From the NCBI GenBank assembly GCA_026195255.1, contig JAPHSS010000011.1, positions 61,481-125,480 on the forward strand: a stretch of 64,000 nucleotides of DNA, in the 5' to 3' direction. This document shows, one piece after another, positions 17,842 to 28,575 of this stretch. Position numbers and translations under genes: made by a program. A model generated the notes under the pieces. It saw only the letters and a list, made by a program, of their open reading frames with translations. It was not told the origin of the DNA and searched no databases. The stretch's first letter is position 1, and each line of letters opens with the position of its first letter. The stretch comes from Gammaproteobacteria bacterium. GTDB taxonomy: Bacteria > Pseudomonadota > Gammaproteobacteria > SZUA-229.

Positions 17842-18663
17842 ATGTCCTTGTTTACACCTGAATCATCATTATTTCTCAGAACAGAACAGTGTTTAAATGC
17901 GCAAGATCCTGATCTTAAAGTTAGTCTGACCAGAGCGCTTTATAAAGACTGGTGCGCAGGCAAGCTGGAAATCGACCGATCATTTATAGCAGAAGAGATA
18001 GCTGAGGTAGGTCGACCAGAACAACCTGAACTTGTTGCCTCAAGGGATGTTCCAAAGCGTAGTATTAATACTGATGAGGGTAGAGTCATTTTATGTCATG
18101 CTATTGCCCATATAGAATTTAATGCGATTAATCTGGCTCTGGATGCGGCATATAGATTTACTGATATGCCTGAGGATTATTATCGGGACTGGTTAAAGGT
18201 TGCCTCTGAAGAAGCATATCATTTTACACTGTTAGAAAAGTATCTACACAAGCGGAATGCTAAATATGGTGACTATGATGCGCATAATGGTTTGTGGGAA
18301 ATGGCCCAGCTTACGGCACATGATGTAATGATTAGAATGGCACTAGTGCCCCGTGTTCTTGAGGCGCGGGGTTTAGATGTAACACCGGGTATCTTAAAAA
18401 AGCTGGCACAACAGAAAGACGAAGAATTTATAGGTTATCTTGAAATTATACATAAAGATGAAATTGGGCATGTCGCTATAGGTAGTCGCTGGTATAAGTT
18501 TATGTGCGAAAAACGCGAGCTGAATCCTCGGCAAACTTTTAAACAACTAATTGAAGATTATATGAACGGTTCATTAAGAGGCCCATTTGATGAAGTGGCT
18601 CGTTTACAGGCCGGATTTACGCAGCAGGAAATTGCAGATTTGAAGGCATTAGAGATTAATTAA
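17842..18663 (+). CDS. DUF455 family ferritin-like protein
   Basis: 273 residues from the ATG at 17842, preceded by an AAGGG ribosome site; a TTG nine bases earlier is less likely. Three metal-ligand stretches in helices fit a di-iron ferritin-like fold: HAIAHIEFNAINLALDA, ASEEAYHFTLLEKYL and HKDEIGHVAIGSRW. The COG2833 family is uncharacterised; some relatives hydroxylate or oxidise substrates using iron, but the reaction here is unknown. It is followed after two bases by a secreted protein gene, probably in the same transcript. Confidence 0.8.
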   Translation: MSLFTPESSLFLRTEQCLNAQDPDLKVSLTRALYKDWCAGKLEIDRSFIAEEIAEVGRPEQPELVASRDVPKRSINTDEGRVILCHAIAHIEFNAINLALDAAYRFTDMPEDYYRDWLKVASEEAYHFTLLEKYLHKRNAKYGDYDAHNGLWEMAQLTAHDVMIRMALVPRVLEARGLDVTPGILKKLAQQKDEEFIGYLEIIHKDEIGHVAIGSRWYKFMCEKRELNPRQTFKQLIEDYMNGSLRGPFDEVARLQAGFTQQEIADLKALEIN

Positions 18664-18665
18664 TA

Positions 18666-19355
18666 ATGAAAAATAGTATTTTTATCCTGCTTTGCAGTTT
18701 GTTTCTGGTTAATAGCGCTTTTGCTAAAGACGCTATCAGTCGAGTATTTTATTATGATGAGGCTGAGCAGGGAGCGGCAAGCCAGACCATGCGTTATATT
18801 GTAAATAAAAACTACTTGCGAATAGATAATGGGCAGGACAATGCCGATTTTATTTTATTTGATGTTGAACAAAAGATGATTCACAGCATTAATCATGAAG
18901 ATAAAACTATTTTAAAAATTGAGAATAAAAAATGGCAAACTCCAAAATTTGACTTTAACGTTAATGCGCAATTTAAAACAATGCAGGACGCGCCTAAAAT
19001 ATCAGATAAACAGGTGTTTAGTTATTTTCTTAAAGCAGATGATATTATCTGTACACAGGTATCACTAATTAAAGATATGTTTGCTGATGATATGCAGGTG
19101 TTTTATCAATACCAACAAGTTTTGTCAGGTCAACAAGTTGCAACGTTAAATAATACACCTGAAGAATTACATACTCCCTGTTTTTTAATAGATCAGATTT
19201 ATCATTCGGGTGACTACTATAAAAAGGGCTTGCCCGTGCATATCAGTTATAGTCGTGGCTATGAAAAATTTCTAAAAGATTATAAAGAAAGCGAGATTGA
19301 CGTGAAGTTATTTATAAAACCTGAAGGTTACAGCGAATATACTGCTGCATTTTAA
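18666..19355 (+). CDS. Secreted protein of unknown function
   Basis: 229 residues. It starts with a signal peptide (about 1-20, cleavage after NSAFA). The mature part is soluble, with no transmembrane segment, and has two Cys residues (about 122 and 172) that could form a disulfide. I do not recognise the family. It begins two bases after the stop of the DUF455 gene, so cotranscription is likely, and the pair may act across the inner membrane, but nothing else supports this. Confidence 0.65.
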   Translation: MKNSIFILLCSLFLVNSAFAKDAISRVFYYDEAEQGAASQTMRYIVNKNYLRIDNGQDNADFILFDVEQKMIHSINHEDKTILKIENKKWQTPKFDFNVNAQFKTMQDAPKISDKQVFSYFLKADDIICTQVSLIKDMFADDMQVFYQYQQVLSGQQVATLNNTPEELHTPCFLIDQIYHSGDYYKKGLPVHISYSRGYEKFLKDYKESEIDVKLFIKPEGYSEYTAAF

Positions 19356-19416
19356 AAATCACCTGTATAGCAAACTAAAGGTACTGCATTGTTACTAATG
19401 TGCAAGATATTTAGAA

Positions 19417-20142
19417 TTAACTAAAGTGATTTAGCTGGTAATCTGCAGGATTATTAAATTCCAGAACACTGCCCTGTGAGTACCAGTCACCGAGTACAAT
19501 GCGTTTTACAGGTTTATTATTAATTACACTGTCATGAATTCCCGGGCGATGGGTATGACCATGTATTAATAATGAAACTTTATTCTCTATAAAAGCCTGT
19601 TCAACAGCGGATGGGTTTACATCCATAATTTCAGGAGATTTGGTTTGTGTTTCTTCCTTACTTTGCTTGCGCAGCGCAATAGCAAGCTGTTCACGCTCTA
19701 TTAGAGGTTTACTCAGGAAGTCGCTTATCCATGCCGGGTTTCTAAGCATTTTGCGTAATTCCTGATAACGAAGGTCATCAGTACACAAAGTATCACCATG
19801 CAGAAGTAATACAGGGGTATCATCAAAAGTTGCAATGTAAGGTTCATGAATTAATATGCAACCGGCTCGCTGAGCTAATTTTTCACCCATTAGAAAATCA
19901 CGGTTACCGTGCATTAAATAAATTTTCAGGCCTTTTTCTGATTGTAACTTCATGGCATTAAACACATCGTTTAAGCCACTAGCCTGATCATCATCTCCTA
20001 GCCAATATTCCACCAGATCACCTAGAATATAAAGTGACTCTGCCTGAGCGGCCTGATTATTCAGGAATTCAACAAACAGTTGAATAATCTCAGGTCGTTC
20101 AGGAGCCAGGTGTAAATCAGATATGAAGAGGTGTTTAGCCAT
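19417..20142 (-). CDS. lpxH: UDP-2,3-diacylglucosamine diphosphatase LpxH
   Basis: 241 residues with the full metallophosphatase set: FISDLHLAPERP at the start, GDLVEYWLGDDD, HGNRDFLMG, LLHGDTLC, and LLIHGHTHRPGIH near the end. It removes UMP from UDP-2,3-diacylglucosamine to give lipid X, an early step in lipid A synthesis, at the inner face of the membrane. It follows ppiB after 18 bases on the minus strand, the usual ppiB-lpxH pair in gammaproteobacteria. Confidence 0.95.
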   Translation of the reverse strand: MAKHLFISDLHLAPERPEIIQLFVEFLNNQAAQAESLYILGDLVEYWLGDDDQASGLNDVFNAMKLQSEKGLKIYLMHGNRDFLMGEKLAQRAGCILIHEPYIATFDDTPVLLLHGDTLCTDDLRYQELRKMLRNPAWISDFLSKPLIEREQLAIALRKQSKEETQTKSPEIMDVNPSAVEQAFIENKVSLLIHGHTHRPGIHDSVINNKPVKRIVLGDWYSQGSVLEFNNPADYQLNHFS

Positions 20143-20160
20143 GGGGCTACTTAAGCCGTC

Positions 20161-20661
20161 TTAAACGATTGTCGCACTATTAATTATAACCGCTTCAACA
20201 GGTACATCGCCGTGGCCCATATTGTTGCCTGTGGCTACCTGTGCGATGCTGTCTACAACATCCATGCCTTCAACAACTTCACCAAATACAGCATAGCCCC
20301 AGCCCTGAGACGTAGGCGCTGAGTAATTCAGAAAATCGTTGTCTTTGAGGTTAATGAAAAACTGCGAACTAGCAGAGTCTGGGTCAGGTGTACGAGCCAT
20401 TGCAAGGCTGCCGCGCTTATTTGGAAGACCGTTGTCAGCTTCATTTTTGATATTAGCATTAGTCTCTTTTTGCTGCATATCTTCAGTAAAACCGCCGCCC
20501 TGAATCATAAAACCAGGAATTACACGGTGAAAGATAGTGTTGTTGAAGAAGTCAGACTTTACATAAGTTAAAAAGTTTTCAGCAGAAATGGGCGCTTTGT
20601 CAGCATTTAGTTCTATGATGATTTTTCCGTGATTTGTATCCAGGCATATCTTTTCTGACAT
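20161..20661 (-). CDS. ppiB: Cytoplasmic peptidyl-prolyl isomerase B (cyclophilin)
   Basis: 166 residues of the bacterial cyclophilin B type: [13 protein letters not shown], the [18 protein letters not shown] core and [14 protein letters not shown]. It has no signal peptide, which separates it from the periplasmic PpiA. It catalyses cis-trans isomerisation of Xaa-Pro bonds. It is first in the ppiB-lpxH unit, with the Arg tRNA about 80 bases upstream on the same strand. Confidence 0.95.
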   Translation of the reverse strand: MSEKICLDTNHGKIIIELNADKAPISAENFLTYVKSDFFNNTIFHRVIPGFMIQGGGFTEDMQQKETNANIKNEADNGLPNKRGSLAMARTPDPDSASSQFFINLKDNDFLNYSAPTSQGWGYAVFGEVVEGMDVVDSIAQVATGNNMGHGDVPVEAVIINSATIV

Positions 20662-20742
20662 AATATTTACTCTTACGGTGATTAGTGGTGCCCCTTATGG
20701 GCATTTACCTGAATTTTTAAGTTCAGGGTTCTGGTTGAAATA

Positions 20743-20819
20743 TGGCGTCCCCGAGACGATTCGAACGTCCGACCTACCGCTTAGGAGGCGGTGGCTCTAT
20801 CCTGCTGAGCTACGGGGAC
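20743..20819 (-). tRNA. tRNA-Arg (anticodon CCT)
   Basis: Read on the minus strand: acceptor stem GTCCCCG/CGGGGAC, D arm GCTC..GAGC, anticodon stem ACCGC/GCGGT with loop CTCCTAA, T arm with TTCGAAT, discriminator G and an encoded CCA. The anticodon CCT reads AGG codons. All four arms pair. Confidence 0.96.
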
Positions 20820-20956
20820 AAATTTGCGCTGAATTATAACAGCCATACCAGTGTTATCAAAATTGAAATAAACGGATGAAGACTCTATTGAGGGATATTG
20901 TAATAATTTGTAATCAGATTTCTCGGTTTGTTGTTGGTTAAAGTTAAAGAGCCGGC

Positions 20957-22723
20957 TTATTTCATTATGTGTCTTTTTTGTCTGGGTCGGTTTCTACGGT
21001 CGTTTCGCTTGATAAATTGCTGTATTTTTCTCCATACAAAGGCGTCGTGTGTTTCTTCATAGGTCATAATGTAATTCAGGCTGTGGATATCGTTTTGTGA
21101 CCACTGCATGCTACGCAGCGCTCCAGGCGTACCGCAGAATAGAATCTGGTCTCCAGATTTAATGGCTATATCATTAGTCGGCATTAAAAGCAGTTTTTGT
21201 TTTCGTTTAAGCATTAAGGGCACGGCTTCTAACTGATTCTCTCTTTGTCGTGGATTTTGTAGTAAATTACCAACACGAATGACACGCCCTAAATGTAACA
21301 CCTGACAAAGTGCGCGGGCTTCTTTTTCATTTACATGTAGAGTCCAGATACTGGGAACTGACTCTCCTAGTGCACCGACAATTCGGCTAATTGTAATGTT
21401 GGCCCAGGAAGTGTCCTGGTTGCGTGCCTTGTTTAAAAAAGCAATCATGAGTGGAGAAACCAGTAACGTGCGTATTTTTCGCGCAATAATTTCACTGGGT
21501 TGCATAATTAAATTAGCGTGAGTTGCTTCAAATAATTTTTCATTTGATTTTTTATTGTGTCGAGCAACTATAAATAATTCAGGGTTGAGTTCTCTGGCTG
21601 TCATAATGATGGATAAGTTATTCGAATCATTATCTGTGCCAGAGACTAAACCAACGGCTTGAGTAACGCCGGCAACCGTTAGTGTATGGGCATCAAAGCC
21701 TGTACCTATTATAAAGGAGTTATTTTTATTTTCCGGGCGATTAAGAAATGTTTCTCGTTTTTCTTCAGAGGGATCAATTATTGTAACTTGAACATTGCTT
21801 TTTAATAATTGTTTATACAGTTCATTACCGAAACGCCCAAAACCACAAATAATCCATTGACCTTCTTTAACATAAATTGGGTTCGTTAAATCAGCATCTG
21901 GAACTCCGGTAAGCCAGTCATATAATAAATGTAATGAAGGAGAGTGCATTGCCATAGCAAAAATATTGGCAAATGTATCAAATGGGTTAACAACAAAATC
22001 AGTACCAAATGAAAACATATTGCTTTCAAATTCTTCTAATTCAGAACGACACACAACACAAGTTTCAGGATGTAATAGCTTGCTGGTTACAGCAATTTTT
22101 AAATTGGTTTCGTCAGAAGCGGTTACCGCAATGACAGCTGCGCATTTTTCATTTTGTAAGCCGGCTTGTATCAGTTTTTCCGGGTCGCGTGCATCACCTT
22201 TGATAGCCGGGATGACTAACGAAAAATCTTCCAGGGGCAAGGTTTGTATGATTTTGTCTTTGTTTTCAATAACAACCGTATGAATATTTCTTTCTGTGAG
22301 CGCTTTAGCCAGTGCGTGCCCGGTTTCACCGAAACCGCAAATTAAAACAAATGTGTCAGGTATACGTTTGAGCTGCTGTGAAAACTGATTTTCTTTCAGA
22401 GCTTCACGAAACATAGGGTCCTGCACTAAAGAGATGATTTTACCTAATGAGAAAAACCAGGCGACTACTGTTAAATATATTGTGATGAGTGCCCAGGTAC
22501 GTTGAGCATTACTTAAAGTGTATGGAATTTCACCAAAACCAATGGTGGTAGCTGTATAACTAACGAAATAGAAGGCATCAAAAAAGGACATGTGCCAGGG
22601 ATTGCCCTGATCGTCTACGCCTTCTGAGATTACCATTCCTAAAATGGAAATTGCGTAAGCCATTATTAAAATAATAATGGGCACCCGCATCTGGCGCATA
22701 ATTAAGGATGTCACAAGTGACAT
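20957..22723 (-). CDS. Potassium channel with two RCK/TrkA-N domains
   Basis: 588 residues. Two transmembrane helices (about 13-32 and 76-96) flank a pore helix and a selectivity filter TTIGFGE (59-65), close to the TVGYGD/TIGFGE filters of two-TM potassium channels. The cytoplasmic part has two Rossmann folds, GFGETG (130-135) and GFGRFG (about 290), and C-terminal TrkA-C-like regions. Such channels are gated by nucleotides or ions. It is last in a minus-strand unit, 21 bases after the DUF6394 gene. Confidence 0.88.
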   Translation of the reverse strand: MSLVTSLIMRQMRVPIIILIMAYAISILGMVISEGVDDQGNPWHMSFFDAFYFVSYTATTIGFGEIPYTLSNAQRTWALITIYLTVVAWFFSLGKIISLVQDPMFREALKENQFSQQLKRIPDTFVLICGFGETGHALAKALTERNIHTVVIENKDKIIQTLPLEDFSLVIPAIKGDARDPEKLIQAGLQNEKCAAVIAVTASDETNLKIAVTSKLLHPETCVVCRSELEEFESNMFSFGTDFVVNPFDTFANIFAMAMHSPSLHLLYDWLTGVPDADLTNPIYVKEGQWIICGFGRFGNELYKQLLKSNVQVTIIDPSEEKRETFLNRPENKNNSFIIGTGFDAHTLTVAGVTQAVGLVSGTDNDSNNLSIIMTARELNPELFIVARHNKKSNEKLFEATHANLIMQPSEIIARKIRTLLVSPLMIAFLNKARNQDTSWANITISRIVGALGESVPSIWTLHVNEKEARALCQVLHLGRVIRVGNLLQNPRQRENQLEAVPLMLKRKQKLLLMPTNDIAIKSGDQILFCGTPGALRSMQWSQNDIHSLNYIMTYEETHDAFVWRKIQQFIKRNDRRNRPRQKRHIMK

Positions 22724-22744
22724 GGTTTTACCTGCGCTACTTTG

Positions 22745-23128
22745 TTAGTGACGCATCATTGATGTTTCAATGATCAGCAGTATTACGGAAATAAAATTGG
22801 CAATCATAGCGCCACCACTTAGGGATATAATTGTCGACATAGTATCAGCCGTCATAACATTTCCCTGGATATTAACCACATACGCCCAGACAATGGAGGC
22901 TGAAAATAACTGAACTAATGCAACCAGGCTGGTTGCGAGTAACATCGCACCCATTTGTGAACGATCGCCGAACTTGAGCACGGTAGCAATCAGGTTGACA
23001 ACTATAACAGCGAATAACTCATAGACGTTGTGGTGATTAGGGTTATCTACCTCACCTGCATAAAAACCGAAGTTCAGGGTGAGTGCCAGAATCATAAAAA
23101 AACTAAAGACAACTTTTTCGCGGTTCAT
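22745..23128 (-). CDS. DUF6394 family membrane protein
   Basis: 127 residues, four hydrophobic segments (about 7-25, 36-52, 62-86, 100-123) and the family's FGFYAGEVDNPNHHNVYELFAV stretch near the start. Function is unknown. It lies 21 bases before the potassium channel gene and 53 bases after dapE; pairing with a channel suggests an accessory or partner subunit, but this is inference from position. Confidence 0.8.
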   Translation of the reverse strand: MNREKVVFSFFMILALTLNFGFYAGEVDNPNHHNVYELFAVIVVNLIATVLKFGDRSQMGAMLLATSLVALVQLFSASIVWAYVVNIQGNVMTADTMSTIISLSGGAMIANFISVILLIIETSMMRH

Positions 23129-23181
23129 TTTTATACGCCCTTTCTGTTACTTTTGTATTGTTATTTCAGGGAATCTACTCT

Positions 23182-24330
<1,149 letters not shown>

Positions 24331-24489
24331 TTATCAAAATTAAATGAGTTTTGAATTATAAAGCATTACGCAAATAATTTATCAAAAGAAAATAAATGAT
24401 ACTGAGTTATTGTTTTTTCTCGTGTTGTTCTAGTGTCTCAGGAAGTCTGAACAGAATCAGATAATGTCAATCATATGCTTGACTAACTC

Positions 24490-24522
24490 GGGGAAAGGTC
24501 TCGTTTTTTGAGCCCTGTCCCC
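24490..24522 (+). repeat. Palindromic element, GGGGACAGA family, copy 2
   Basis: A 13-bp imperfect stem, GGGGAAAGGTCTC / GAGCCCTGTCCCC, around the loop GTTTTTT. Its right flank (TGCCATCAAGAGTT..GCAGAGTCGGCTC) is similar to that of copy 1 at 14015, so the element is larger than the hairpin, perhaps 85-90 bases. Confidence 0.75.
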
Positions 24523-24592
24523 TGTTGTAATGCCATCAAGAGTTTTGCAGAGTCGGCTCTTTACTCTGTCAAATTCTAGTGGCTTGGGTTAA

Positions 24593-24627
24593 GGGGACAG
24601 AGCACCAAAAAGCGGTGGTCTGTCCCC
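24593..24627 (-). repeat. Palindromic element, GGGGACAGA family, copy 3 (inverted)
   Basis: A stem of 9 perfect pairs (GGGGACAGA / TCTGTCCCC) continuing through CACC/GGTG to the loop AAAAAGC. Read on the minus strand the loop becomes GCTTTTT, matching copies 1 and 2. Confidence 0.75.
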
Positions 24628-24850
24628 GAGGGAGATGGGCCTTGGCAGGGTAAAATCACGTCGAGAATATAAAACGGTTCTATTTGCGTTAATCCTTTGC
24701 ATTTTCAGGAGATTCAATTATTCCGATAACATCATGGCTCAATCAATTATAAAAAAAATATCGCTGATATATATCATTTTGTCCTGAAATTTATTGCAGT
24801 CCTGCTCCTGAGAAGGCAAACTAATCCACCAATCAGCTTGCAAGATTATT

Positions 24851-26263
24851 ATGCCCGAATCCTTAACTTATCCTACAAACAACGACTATCAGGTCGCTGA
24901 TGCACCTACCAAGAATTTAAAGGTGCCACCTCACTCTATAGAGGGTGAGCAAGCGGTATTAGGTGGGCTTATGCTGGATAAGCGGGCCTGGGAGCAAATT
25001 GCTGACCGTATCACCGAAGAAGACTTTTATCGCCACGATCATCGCCTTATTTTTCGTAGTATTGCCAAACTCGAGGCAGCAGACAAGCCTTTTGATGTAG
25101 TGACACTTTCAGATGAATTATCCAAAACCCATGAACTCGAAGACGCGGGAGGCCTGGCCTATTTAGGGCAGCTTGCCAAAGATACACCAAGTGCAGCCAA
25201 TATACGTGCTTATGCGGATATTGTGCATGAACGCTCCGTTTTTAGGCAACTAATAGAAGTTGGCACCGATATAGCTGGCAGTGCCTTTAATCCTGAAGGG
25301 CGCGAGAGTAAGGAGCTTCTGGATGATGCTGAGCGTCGGGTTTTTAAGATTGCCGAGCAGGGTAATCATGCGAATAGTGGCTTTAAGGGCATTAAACAGT
25401 TATTAACCTCAACCGTTGAACAAATAGATAAACTGTTCGAGCAGGAAGGTACACTTACCGGTGTAACAACCGGGTTTAAAGATTTTGATGAGCAAACCAG
25501 TGGTTTGCAGAAGGGTGATCTGGTGATTGTTGCTGGTCGTCCATCCATGGGTAAAACCACTTTTTCAATGAATATTGCTGAAAATGCAGCCATTGCGCAG
25601 GGTACTTCGGTCGCTATATTTAGTATGGAAATGCCCGCTGAGTCATTAGCTATGAGGATGATTTCATCAATGGGGCGAATTGACCAGCATCGCTTGCGTA
25701 CGGGCCAGCTTAATGATGAAGACTGGCCTAGAATAACTTCAGCTGTTTCTCTGCTGTCGGAAGCAAAAGTATTTATTGATGATACACCAGCATTATCTCC
25801 CACTGATTTACGTGCCAGAGCACGGCGACTAAAACGCGAACATGGTTTGGGGCTGATCGTAATTGATTATCTCCAGTTAATGCAGGTGGCGGGCTCATCT
25901 GAAAACCGCACCAATGAAATTTCTGAAATATCTCGCGGATTAAAAGCCCTGGCTAAAGAGCTTGAGGTGCCGGTAATTGCATTATCACAGTTAAACCGGA
26001 GTTTAGAACAACGGCCTAATAAAAGACCGGTTATGTCAGACTTACGTGAATCAGGCGCGATTGAGCAGGACGCTGATGTAATCGTATTTATATATCGCGA
26101 TGAAGTTTATAATGAAGATACCACTGATAAAGGTATTGCTGAAATAATTGTTGGTAAACAACGAAATGGCCCAATCGGCACGACGCGTTTGACTTTTCTG
26201 GGGCAGTTTACAAAATTTGAAAATTACAGCCCTGAGATGTATTCATCTAACGGTTTTGAATAA
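24851..26263 (+). CDS. dnaB: Replicative DNA helicase DnaB
   Basis: 470 residues. The N-terminal DnaB domain begins at VPPHSIEGEQAVLGG, followed by the RecA-like motor with Walker A GRPSMGKTT (Gly229 onward), VFIDDTPALS, the Walker B IVIDYLQLM, LSQLNRSLEQR and DLRESGAIEQDADV near the end. It unwinds DNA at the replication fork as a hexamer loaded by DnaC- or DciA-type factors. Followed by alr after 22 bases; dnaB-alr is a common pairing. Confidence 0.97.
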   Translation: MPESLTYPTNNDYQVADAPTKNLKVPPHSIEGEQAVLGGLMLDKRAWEQIADRITEEDFYRHDHRLIFRSIAKLEAADKPFDVVTLSDELSKTHELEDAGGLAYLGQLAKDTPSAANIRAYADIVHERSVFRQLIEVGTDIAGSAFNPEGRESKELLDDAERRVFKIAEQGNHANSGFKGIKQLLTSTVEQIDKLFEQEGTLTGVTTGFKDFDEQTSGLQKGDLVIVAGRPSMGKTTFSMNIAENAAIAQGTSVAIFSMEMPAESLAMRMISSMGRIDQHRLRTGQLNDEDWPRITSAVSLLSEAKVFIDDTPALSPTDLRARARRLKREHGLGLIVIDYLQLMQVAGSSENRTNEISEISRGLKALAKELEVPVIALSQLNRSLEQRPNKRPVMSDLRESGAIEQDADVIVFIYRDEVYNEDTTDKGIAEIIVGKQRNGPIGTTRLTFLGQFTKFENYSPEMYSSNGFE

Positions 26264-26285
26264 AAAATTCACGGACGCTTTTTAA

Positions 26286-27335
26286 ATGACAGGTAATAGA
26301 TCAGCAAAAGTTTCAATTGATCTGGCTGCTTTGCAACATAATTTTCAACAGGTAAAAAAATACGCAGCTACTAGTCAGGTTATGCCAGTGATTAAGGCTA
26401 ACGCTTATGGTCATGGAATGTTGCGAGTAGCTGAAAGTTTAACATCTGCAGATGGTTTTGCGGTTGCGCAATTACCCGAAGCGATTGCTTTGCGTGAAAA
26501 TGGAATTGATAAACCGATTACTGTATTTCAGGGGTTTTCAAATCAGCAGCAATTACAGTCTGTTTTTCAGTATTCTTTACGTCCGGCTATTAGTCAGCAC
26601 TGGCAAATTGATCTGTTAGCGACATCTGAACAAACATCTAAAATTGATGTGTGGTTAAAAATAAATACCGGTATGGGGCGTTTGGGCGTTCAGCTTGATG
26701 ATGTCGAAACGTGTTATAAACGTTTACAAAATATAAATTCTATAAATCAAACAGGTCTAATGACACACTTTGCAAATGCCGATAAACCTGATCACAAATC
26801 AAACCAGTTACAACTTGAACGTTTTGAAACACTATCTAAATTATATACAGCTCAAACCAGTGTTTCTAACTCTGGCGCTCTTATAAGTAATTTATGTAAA
26901 AAACAGGACTGGGTGCGTCCCGGCATTATGCTCTATGGGGCTTCACCTTTATCAGATAAAACAGCTGAAGAGTTGAATCTGAAACCTGTAATGAGTTTAT
27001 ATGCGGAATTGATCGCTATTAATGAAATGAAGAAAGGTCAAACTGTTGGTTATGGCGATAGCTGGGTCTGCCCTCAGGATATGCGAGTGGGAATTGTTAA
27101 TATTGGTTATGGTGATGGTTATCCACGGCATGCAACAGCTGCACCGATTGCAGTAAACGGCCAGCTATGTCATTTGCTTGGTAGAGTTTCTATGGATTCA
27201 ATTGCAGTGGACTTGCGAGGTGTTAAGGCTGAATGTGGAGATCTGGTCGAATGTTGGGGGCAGCAAGTTTCGGTTGATGAAGTCGCAGCCTGTTCAGAAA
27301 CAATAGCTTATGAGTTACTGTGTAATTTAGGTTGA
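26286..27335 (+). CDS. alr: Alanine racemase
   Basis: 349 residues. Lys37 in PVIKANAYGHG is the PLP-binding lysine, and GYGDGYPRH near the C-terminal third carries the catalytic-Tyr region. It converts L- to D-alanine for peptidoglycan. It starts 22 bases after the dnaB stop and is likely cotranscribed with it. Confidence 0.96.
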   Translation: MTGNRSAKVSIDLAALQHNFQQVKKYAATSQVMPVIKANAYGHGMLRVAESLTSADGFAVAQLPEAIALRENGIDKPITVFQGFSNQQQLQSVFQYSLRPAISQHWQIDLLATSEQTSKIDVWLKINTGMGRLGVQLDDVETCYKRLQNINSINQTGLMTHFANADKPDHKSNQLQLERFETLSKLYTAQTSVSNSGALISNLCKKQDWVRPGIMLYGASPLSDKTAEELNLKPVMSLYAELIAINEMKKGQTVGYGDSWVCPQDMRVGIVNIGYGDGYPRHATAAPIAVNGQLCHLLGRVSMDSIAVDLRGVKAECGDLVECWGQQVSVDEVAACSETIAYELLCNLG

Positions 27336-27404
27336 CTTGATCTATAAAGACTAATCCGCTAGTGTCTGATGCATAATGAAAAAAATAATATTCTGGAGTC
27401 AAAA

Positions 27405-28493
27405 ATGTTTAAGGGTTTTTCTCTTTTTATAATTACAATTCTCGTTAGTTTACTAACCGGCTGTGGTGGCGGAACTTCGATGTTTCGTGAAAACCCGCAA
27501 CATTCAGGCGTCGCAAATTCATCGGCACCCATAGAATTAGATAAGCTGGTTTGGAAATTTTCCGCACCGAGTAAAGTATACTCTTCACCTATCGTTGCAG
27601 ATGAGACTGTATATGTTGGCTGTAAAGATGGTTCTGTATATGCGCTCGATCTATATGATGGACACTTAAAATGGAGCTTTGCTACAAAAGATAATGTTGA
27701 GGCATCGGTCGCAGTGAAAGGTGACACGCTGTATATCGGCAGCTGGGATGGTTACCTTTATGCTGTTGATATAAACAGTCATGAACTTAAATGGAAGTTC
27801 CGCACGGGAGGGCTTATTTATTCAGCGCCAGTTATTGAAGGTGGTGTTGTTTATTTCGGCAGTAAGGATAAAAACGTTTATGCGGTAGATGCAGATACGG
27901 GTGCAGAAATATGGCACTTTGATGCGCAGTCAGTTGTTTATACTTCTCCGGCAGTTTCTAATGGAATGGTATTCGTAGGTACATTGAATGGTTATGTACG
28001 CGCCATTAATCAAAAGTCAGGACAGGAGCAATGGAAGTACGCAATAAACAGTTCCATTTATTCATCTCCCAGTATAAATAATGGATATGTATATATTGGT
28101 GCAGATGATAAACAGTTATATGCCATTAATATTGATACAGGGCAGTTGAAGTGGAAGAAAAAGACGGCAGGCAAACTGTTCTCATCTCCTGCGGTATCAG
28201 GTGACAAGGTTTATGTAGGTAGCACTGATAATTATATATATGCTTATGATGAGCAAAAAAGTGGTCGTATCTGGGAGTACCAAACTCGAGGGGCAATTTA
28301 TTCATCACCCGTTATTGCATCAGAGACAGTGTATATAGGTAGTACTGATGGTTATTTATATGCGATGCATGCAGAAACCGGCAAACGCCGTTGGCGTTAT
28401 AAAGTGGACTCTAAAATTTACTCAACCCCTGCTATTGCCGATGGTATGGTTATTATCAGCTCTGTGAATGGGGAGGTTTTTGCAATAAAGTAG
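27405..28493 (+). CDS. PQQ-like beta-propeller lipoprotein (BamB-like)
   Basis: 362 residues from the ATG at 27405, which has a GGAG ribosome site; a start 36 bases earlier lacks one. The leader ends in the lipobox LLTGC. The body consists of repeating blades, 'YSSPVVADGTVYVGSxDGYLYALDxxTG', about every 40 residues, typical of PQQ/BamB propellers. BamB helps insert outer-membrane proteins, but genuine bamB usually sits next to hisS or der, so this may be a paralogue with an unknown role at the outer membrane. Confidence 0.82.
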   Translation: MFKGFSLFIITILVSLLTGCGGGTSMFRENPQHSGVANSSAPIELDKLVWKFSAPSKVYSSPIVADETVYVGCKDGSVYALDLYDGHLKWSFATKDNVEASVAVKGDTLYIGSWDGYLYAVDINSHELKWKFRTGGLIYSAPVIEGGVVYFGSKDKNVYAVDADTGAEIWHFDAQSVVYTSPAVSNGMVFVGTLNGYVRAINQKSGQEQWKYAINSSIYSSPSINNGYVYIGADDKQLYAINIDTGQLKWKKKTAGKLFSSPAVSGDKVYVGSTDNYIYAYDEQKSGRIWEYQTRGAIYSSPVIASETVYIGSTDGYLYAMHAETGKRRWRYKVDSKIYSTPAIADGMVIISSVNGEVFAIK

Positions 28494-28504
28494 TAACGCT
28501 GCAA

Positions 28505-28533
28505 AAGGGGTGGTAGTCATTCTATCATCCCTT
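28505..28533. terminator. Possible hairpin between convergent genes
   Basis: A 12-bp stem (AAGGGGTGGTAG / CTATCATCCCTT, with G-T pairs) and a 5-base loop lie 11 bases after the lipoprotein gene, between it and the convergent HD gene. There is no T tract. Confidence 0.4.
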
Positions 28534-28575
28534 CAATAGTGATATATAATCAGGGGTTGTCGAAAAATAGACGCT

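Noticed and set aside
24734..24787. 17-codon possible leader peptide upstream of dnaB
   Set aside because: No ribosome site close to the ATG and no attenuator structure; kept only as part of the spacer description.
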